From an uncultured Verrucomicrobiota bacterium (GTDB lineage Bacteria; Verrucomicrobiota; Kiritimatiellia; RFP12; UBA1067): a stretch of DNA of 8,499 nucleotides. The translations under genes were made by a program, and so were the position numbers. Shown piece after piece: positions 5,809-8,499 of this stretch (the stretch's first letter is position 1; every line of letters starts with the position of its first letter). The stretch lies in the NCBI GenBank assembly GCA_946615875.1, contig CAMOIK010000086.1:1-8499 (forward strand), read 5' to 3'. The notes under the pieces were generated by a model. It made no database searches. It was not told the DNA's origin and was given only the letters and a program-made list of their open reading frames with translations.

Positions 5809-8499
5809 ATGATCAAGTTTGGGTCTATCAGTAACCATACGTCGGGCACAGACAATGCACCGCGTGGATGCATTCCCTTTAGGGAATGCAAGGCAAAGAC
5901 TTGTCCCGATGGGTCGCCGGGAACGTCCGTCTTCGACCATTGCCGCTATGCTGGTTACGTGGTGGAGAGATTGCTCGCGCTGTGTCCAGACTCAATCCGC
6001 GGAATGCTCCCGTCCGAAACGCCGTTTCTCGTGTCCCTCCACGATATCGGCAAGGTGTCGCCTGGTTTCGAGGGCAAATATTTCATGGACCTTTTGAAGG
6101 AAAAGGCTCCGGCCTTCGCAAAGGGCTGGGAAGGGAGCTATGTCACGAACCACGCGTCCGTCGGCGCCAAGGCGCTGATGAAGCTCTTCTGCATCGGCTC
6201 TTCCCATCCACTGGTCCGCGCCGTCGTGGCGCATCACGGTTTTGCGGCGGATCCCCCATATCCGTTCACGGCGGACGGCGAGTGGCAGGGGGAGCGGAAT
6301 GCCTTGGTGAAAGCGTTGGCCGAAGAATTTGGAACGGCACTCGCATCCGCCGCCAACGTTCAAGCGCATGTGAACCTTCTCGCCGGCATCACCTGCGTGT
6401 CGGACTGGATTGCCTCGGACGAGGAATTATTCCCTCCGGACGAGCGACCGCTTTCGTCCGGCGAAGGGCGGCAGCGTGCGGCATTCGCGGTGGCGCGATG
6501 CGGCTTTGCGAAGGCATCGTTCCGGCACGCTCTGTCGTTTCGCGACATTTTCGGTTTCGACCCCTATCCGGCGCAGCAGGCGTTTCTCGATGAAGTCGAT
6601 GGGCCAGGCGTCTATGTTCTCGAGGCGCCGATGGGCATGGGCAAAACGGAATCCGCCCTCTACGCGGCCTACCGTCTAATCGAAAAAGGTGTCCATTCCG
6701 GGCTATATTTTGCCCTCCCGACGCGGCTCACGAGCGACCGTATCCACGAGCGCGTCGAACAGTTCCTCAAGGCCGTCTCGGCGACGCCGGCGACCGTCAA
6801 ACTCGCACATGGACAGGCATGGCTCAAGGAATTTGACACAGGGGGCGAAGGGTCGGCGGCTACACGTCGGCCGCCGCCGTGGTTCAACCCGTCCAAGCGA
6901 GGATTGCTCTTCCCATTCGCGGTCGGCACGATTGACCAGGCGCTCATGGCCGTTCTCAACGTAAAGCACTCGTTCGTCCGGTCGTTCGCGCTCGCCGGAA
7001 AGGTCGTCGTTCTCGACGAGGTTCACAGCTACGACGCCTACACGGGGACGCTGCTCGACGAACTCGTCCGGCGTCTTCGCGACGTGGGTTGCACGGTGAT
7101 CATCCTCTCCGCGACGCTCACCGCCGCGCGCCGCAAGGCGTTGCTGGGCGATGGCGCGCCCGAGGCGGATGGTTACCCGCTCCTGACCGGTATTCGCGCG
7201 GACGGCGGAGTGGTCGTCCGTCCGTTGTATCCGCCGCCATCGCGGACAGTCCGCCTTCGCTGGATCGACGCCGCGGCGCAGTCTCCAATCGTCGCCGCCA
7301 TCGAAAAGGCTCGCGCGGGATGCAACGTCCTCTGCATCGCCAACACGGTTGCAACCGCCCAGGAGTGGTTCCGCACGTTGAAGAGCGAAATGGTCCCCGG
7401 CGAATTTCCCGTAGGGCTTCTCCATGCCAAGTTCACGTCCCGTGATCGCGAGCGGCTCGAAGAAGAGTGGATGGCGAAACTCGGCAAACTAGACCGGGAG
7501 GGGCGTGCGCCCGCGCGCCCTCACGGGTCGATTCTCGTTTCCACGCAAATTGTCGAACAGAGCGTGGACATTGATGCGGACTGGATGCTTTCCGAACTCG
7601 CGCCTGCCGACATGCTCTTGCAGCGCCTCGGCCGACTCTGGCGGCACGAACGCCCGGAACGCCCCGTTGAAGAACCCGAACTGGCCGTCGTTTGCGCCGC
7701 CATGCCGCCGGACGACCTGTCGGCTCTTCCGACCAAGGCGAAGGAGCTGGAGCCGGTCTTCGGTCGCGGCGTCTGGGTCTATGCGCCCTACGTCCTCCTG
7801 CGTACGTTCGAGGAATTACGGAAGCGCGAGTCGATTACCGTCCCCGACGACATCCGCGGTTTGCTCGAAGCGGTGTATTCCGACGTCGTTCCGGAAACCG
7901 AGCCACACGCGTCGCTCCATGCCGCGATGCTGAAACGAATCGACGAACTGCGGCGATATGCCATCATGGGACAGTCGGATGCACTCCCGACGCGAAACGA
8001 CGACGAGCAGTCCGCCAAAACTCGTTACAACAGCCGTCCGTCCATCTCGCTGCTGCTCGTCCGCAGTCTCGACACGGCTACGGGGCGGACTGTCCTTCTG
8101 GACGGAACCGCCGTCACGCTCTCCCGTTTCCAGCGCGACTTCAAGGTCACGCGGGAACTCTACCGGAACCTCGTGCAGATGCCCCCGAACGATGCCCTGA
8201 AAGCCGCCCCCAAAAAACTCGAAGGCGATCTGCTCGCGAAGCACTTCTTCCCGTTCGAGATGCCAGTCGTCTGCAAATGGAACCCGTGGACCGGCGCACT
8301 TTCCATTCTCGAAAGCGCCGTCGACGCCGGCTATTGCTATCATCCGCTTTACGGGGCCTATCGTGCTTCCGCAGAGAATGCGGAAGCGCAGGAGTCTCCA
8401 GAAAATCCAGATGTTCCGGAAACGCCGAACATTCCGAATGTTCCGGCGGAGCACCATCAAATTCCCGACCCGGAAGGGGAATTCTATTTCAAAGACAAC
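5809..8499 (+). CDS. cas3: CRISPR-associated HD nuclease-helicase Cas3 (type I; 3' end cut by window)
   Basis: Cas3 is recruited by Cascade at a target R-loop; it nicks, unwinds and degrades the DNA with its HD nuclease and ATP-driven 3'-5' helicase. 897 codons are visible with no stop. HD domain (about 40-205): His44, His78-Asp79 in LHDIGK, His115, His142-His143 and the SDWIAS signature with Asp199. Helicase lobe 1: Walker A GMGKT (276-280), ALPTR (302-306), VGTIDQAL (372-379), DEVH (403-406) and SAT (434-436). Lobe 2: CIANTVATAQEW (509-520), STQIVEQSVDID (578-589) and QRLGRLWRH (605-613). A C-terminal domain (about 740-852) is followed by a Pro/acidic stretch. All catalytic motifs look intact. 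The ATG at 5809 is forced: TAA lies in frame at 5797-5799 and no other start codon precedes the HD domain. N-terminal HD excludes I-G/I-U-like and split I-A layouts, and no Cas2 fusion is seen. The motifs look I-E-like; subtype is inference. Confidence 0.95.
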   Translation, partial: MIKFGSISNHTSGTDNAPRGCIPFRECKAKTCPDGSPGTSVFDHCRYAGYVVERLLALCPDSIRGMLPSETPFLVSLHDIGKVSPGFEGKYFMDLLKEKAPAFAKGWEGSYVTNHASVGAKALMKLFCIGSSHPLVRAVVAHHGFAADPPYPFTADGEWQGERNALVKALAEEFGTALASAANVQAHVNLLAGITCVSDWIASDEELFPPDERPLSSGEGRQRAAFAVARCGFAKASFRHALSFRDIFGFDPYPAQQAFLDEVDGPGVYVLEAPMGMGKTESALYAAYRLIEKGVHSGLYFALPTRLTSDRIHERVEQFLKAVSATPATVKLAHGQAWLKEFDTGGEGSAATRRPPPWFNPSKRGLLFPFAVGTIDQALMAVLNVKHSFVRSFALAGKVVVLDEVHSYDAYTGTLLDELVRRLRDVGCTVIILSATLTAARRKALLGDGAPEADGYPLLTGIRADGGVVVRPLYPPPSRTVRLRWIDAAAQSPIVAAIEKARAGCNVLCIANTVATAQEWFRTLKSEMVPGEFPVGLLHAKFTSRDRERLEEEWMAKLGKLDREGRAPARPHGSILVSTQIVEQSVDIDADWMLSELAPADMLLQRLGRLWRHERPERPVEEPELAVVCAAMPPDDLSALPTKAKELEPVFGRGVWVYAPYVLLRTFEELRKRESITVPDDIRGLLEAVYSDVVPETEPHASLHAAMLKRIDELRRYAIMGQSDALPTRNDDEQSAKTRYNSRPSISLLLVRSLDTATGRTVLLDGTAVTLSRFQRDFKVTRELYRNLVQMPPNDALKAAPKKLEGDLLAKHFFPFEMPVVCKWNPWTGALSILESAVDAGYCYHPLYGAYRASAENAEAQESPENPDVPETPNIPNVPAEHHQIPDPEGEFYFKDN
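5869..5890. repeat. Perfect 10-base inverted repeat with 2-base centre inside cas3
   Basis: tgcattccct at 5869-5878, then tt, then its exact reverse complement agggaatgca at 5881-5890. It lies 58 bases after the A of the cas3 ATG, over codons 21-28. In DNA it could be a dimeric repressor operator just downstream of the cas3 promoter. In RNA it would be a stem of about 8-9 pairs with a tight loop, near the 5' end of a leaderless message. The sequence also has to encode CIPFREC, so chance cannot be excluded. Confidence 0.7.

Noticed and set aside
5620..5940. 106-codon minus-strand open frame spanning the intergenic region
   Set aside because: It covers both promoters and the starts of aspS and cas3. 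It has no family resemblance and no ribosome binding site that I can see.
6703..7425. 240-codon minus-strand open frame
   Set aside because: Antisense to the Cas3 helicase lobes; no recognisable motif.
5657..8499. CRISPR repeat array or spacers
   Set aside because: No direct repeats of 25-40 bases with regular spacing occur in the window. The 22-base palindrome at 5869 occurs once.

Overview
The window is GC-rich bacterial DNA from a Gram-negative-type genome: it encodes a lipoprotein parvulin, and the gene starts use AGGAG-type ribosome binding sites and TATAAT boxes. The gene content and protein style remind me of the PVC group (Verrucomicrobiota, Lentisphaerota, Kiritimatiellota), but the sequence contains no marker that settles this. 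The window divides at a 152-base intergenic region (5657-5808) into two divergently transcribed units.

Left unit, minus strand, 5656 down to 1. This is a compact housekeeping operon in the order aspS (aspartyl-tRNA synthetase), a CPBP-family intramembrane protease, mtaB-like tRNA methylthiotransferase, recO, and a SurA/PrsA-like parvulin lipoprotein that runs off the left edge. The first three genes are joined stop-to-start with gaps of 1 and 0 bases, so they are probably translationally coupled. recO follows after 100 bases, and the parvulin gene starts 20 bases after recO, with its Shine-Dalgarno next to the recO stop. The themes are tRNA charging and modification, DNA repair and envelope protein folding. 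The parvulin has an unusual motif order and ends in a long Pro/Ala tail encoded by 60-base repeats.

Right unit, plus strand, 5809 to beyond 8499. One very long reading frame (897 codons in view, open at the right edge) encodes a Cas3 HD nuclease-helicase, the effector of a type I CRISPR-Cas system. The N-terminal HD domain, both RecA-like helicase lobes and a C-terminal domain are recognisable. A Pro/acid-rich stretch then runs to the window edge. Cascade genes, adaptation genes and a CRISPR array are not in view; they would be expected to the right. The N-terminal HD position and helicase motifs look most like type I-E, but the subtype cannot be fixed from this window.

The intergenic region carries two head-to-head copies of the same 13-mer, each containing an extended -10 box (TGGTATAAT). 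The aspS copy lies a normal distance from a good ribosome binding site. The cas3 copy ends only 8 bases before the only possible ATG, which implies a leaderless cas3 mRNA. A perfect 10-base inverted repeat with a 2-base centre lies 58 bases inside cas3. The promoter arrangement, this hairpin, the displaced parvulin motif and the possible C-terminal extension of Cas3 are the most interesting points. I do not see a clearly new system within the window itself.
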